NCBI GenBank assembly: GCA_018267355.1
Contig: JAFDYP010000398.1
Location: 1-6,778, forward strand
Direction: 5' to 3'
Length of the DNA: 6,778 nt
From: Bacteroidota bacterium
GTDB taxonomy: Bacteria > Bacteroidota > Bacteroidia > Chitinophagales > LD1
The notes beneath the pieces were generated by a model that was not told the DNA's origin, did not search any database, and saw nothing but the letters and a program-made list of their open reading frames with translations. The translations under genes were made by a program, and so were the position numbers. Shown here piece by piece: positions 6,746-6,778 of the stretch; the stretch's first letter is position 1; each line of letters begins with the position of its first letter.

Positions 6746-6778
6746 CAAATAGGTTTATGGCCCGTGTTTCCTGTTTCC

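Larger units (their letters stand above)
6673..6778. other. 3' flank of the A2M gene; non-coding as far as visible
   Basis: These 106 bases after the A2M stop contain an imperfect hairpin (6691-6719) and an adapter-like string (6735-6745). An ATG at 6757 opens a frame of only seven codons before the window ends, which is too short to call a gene. Confidence 0.5.

Noticed and set aside
6757..6778. ATG followed by seven codons (MARVSCF) as the start of a downstream gene such as pbpC
   Set aside because: It is too short to identify and lies after the adapter-like string, so it may not be genomic. Expecting pbpC here rests only on neighbourhoods known from other bacteria.

Overview
The window most likely comes from a member of the Bacteroidota, perhaps the Chitinophaga/Sphingobacteria side and perhaps a metagenome contig. 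The reasons are indirect. None of the gene starts has a Shine-Dalgarno sequence, with A/T-rich leaders instead. The base composition is moderate. The gene content pairs a pectin-saccharification glycoside hydrolase (GH105) with a very large bacterial alpha-2-macroglobulin (A2M) lipoprotein. The taxonomic placement is an inference, not a demonstrated result.

Layout. Positions 1-650 (+) hold the C-terminal part of a GH105-type unsaturated rhamnogalacturonyl hydrolase that is cut by the left edge of the window. Positions 647-1018 (-) hold a small secreted Gly/Pro/Thr/Ser-rich protein of unknown function. It converges on the GH105 gene so tightly that both stop codons lie inside one CTAG tetranucleotide. 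Positions 1019-1272 are a divergent, A/T-rich intergenic region with a perfect 10-bp palindrome and no convincing promoter. Positions 1273-6672 (+), about 80 % of the window, are one intact 1799-residue A2M lipoprotein. Positions 6673-6778 are non-coding as far as can be seen: an imperfect hairpin, then an 11-nt string identical to the end of the Illumina adapter, which suggests that the last few dozen bases may be a contig-end artefact.

How the genes relate. The A2M protein is the notable element. It has a lipobox (Cys19), a conserved A2M_N (MG2) motif, a short basic and glycine-rich candidate bait segment, an intact CTEQ thioester (Cys1342-Gln1345) and a C-terminal MG10-like domain. Residues equivalent to those reported to shield the thioester in Salmonella A2M also appear to be present. 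It probably traps proteases in the periplasm. In many bacteria this gene sits beside pbpC, but too little downstream sequence is visible to test that. The GH105 gene points to plant pectin (rhamnogalacturonan) use and probably belongs to a separate transcription unit to the left. No functional link among the three genes is evident. I see no mobile element, CRISPR array, RNA gene or clearly new multi-gene system.
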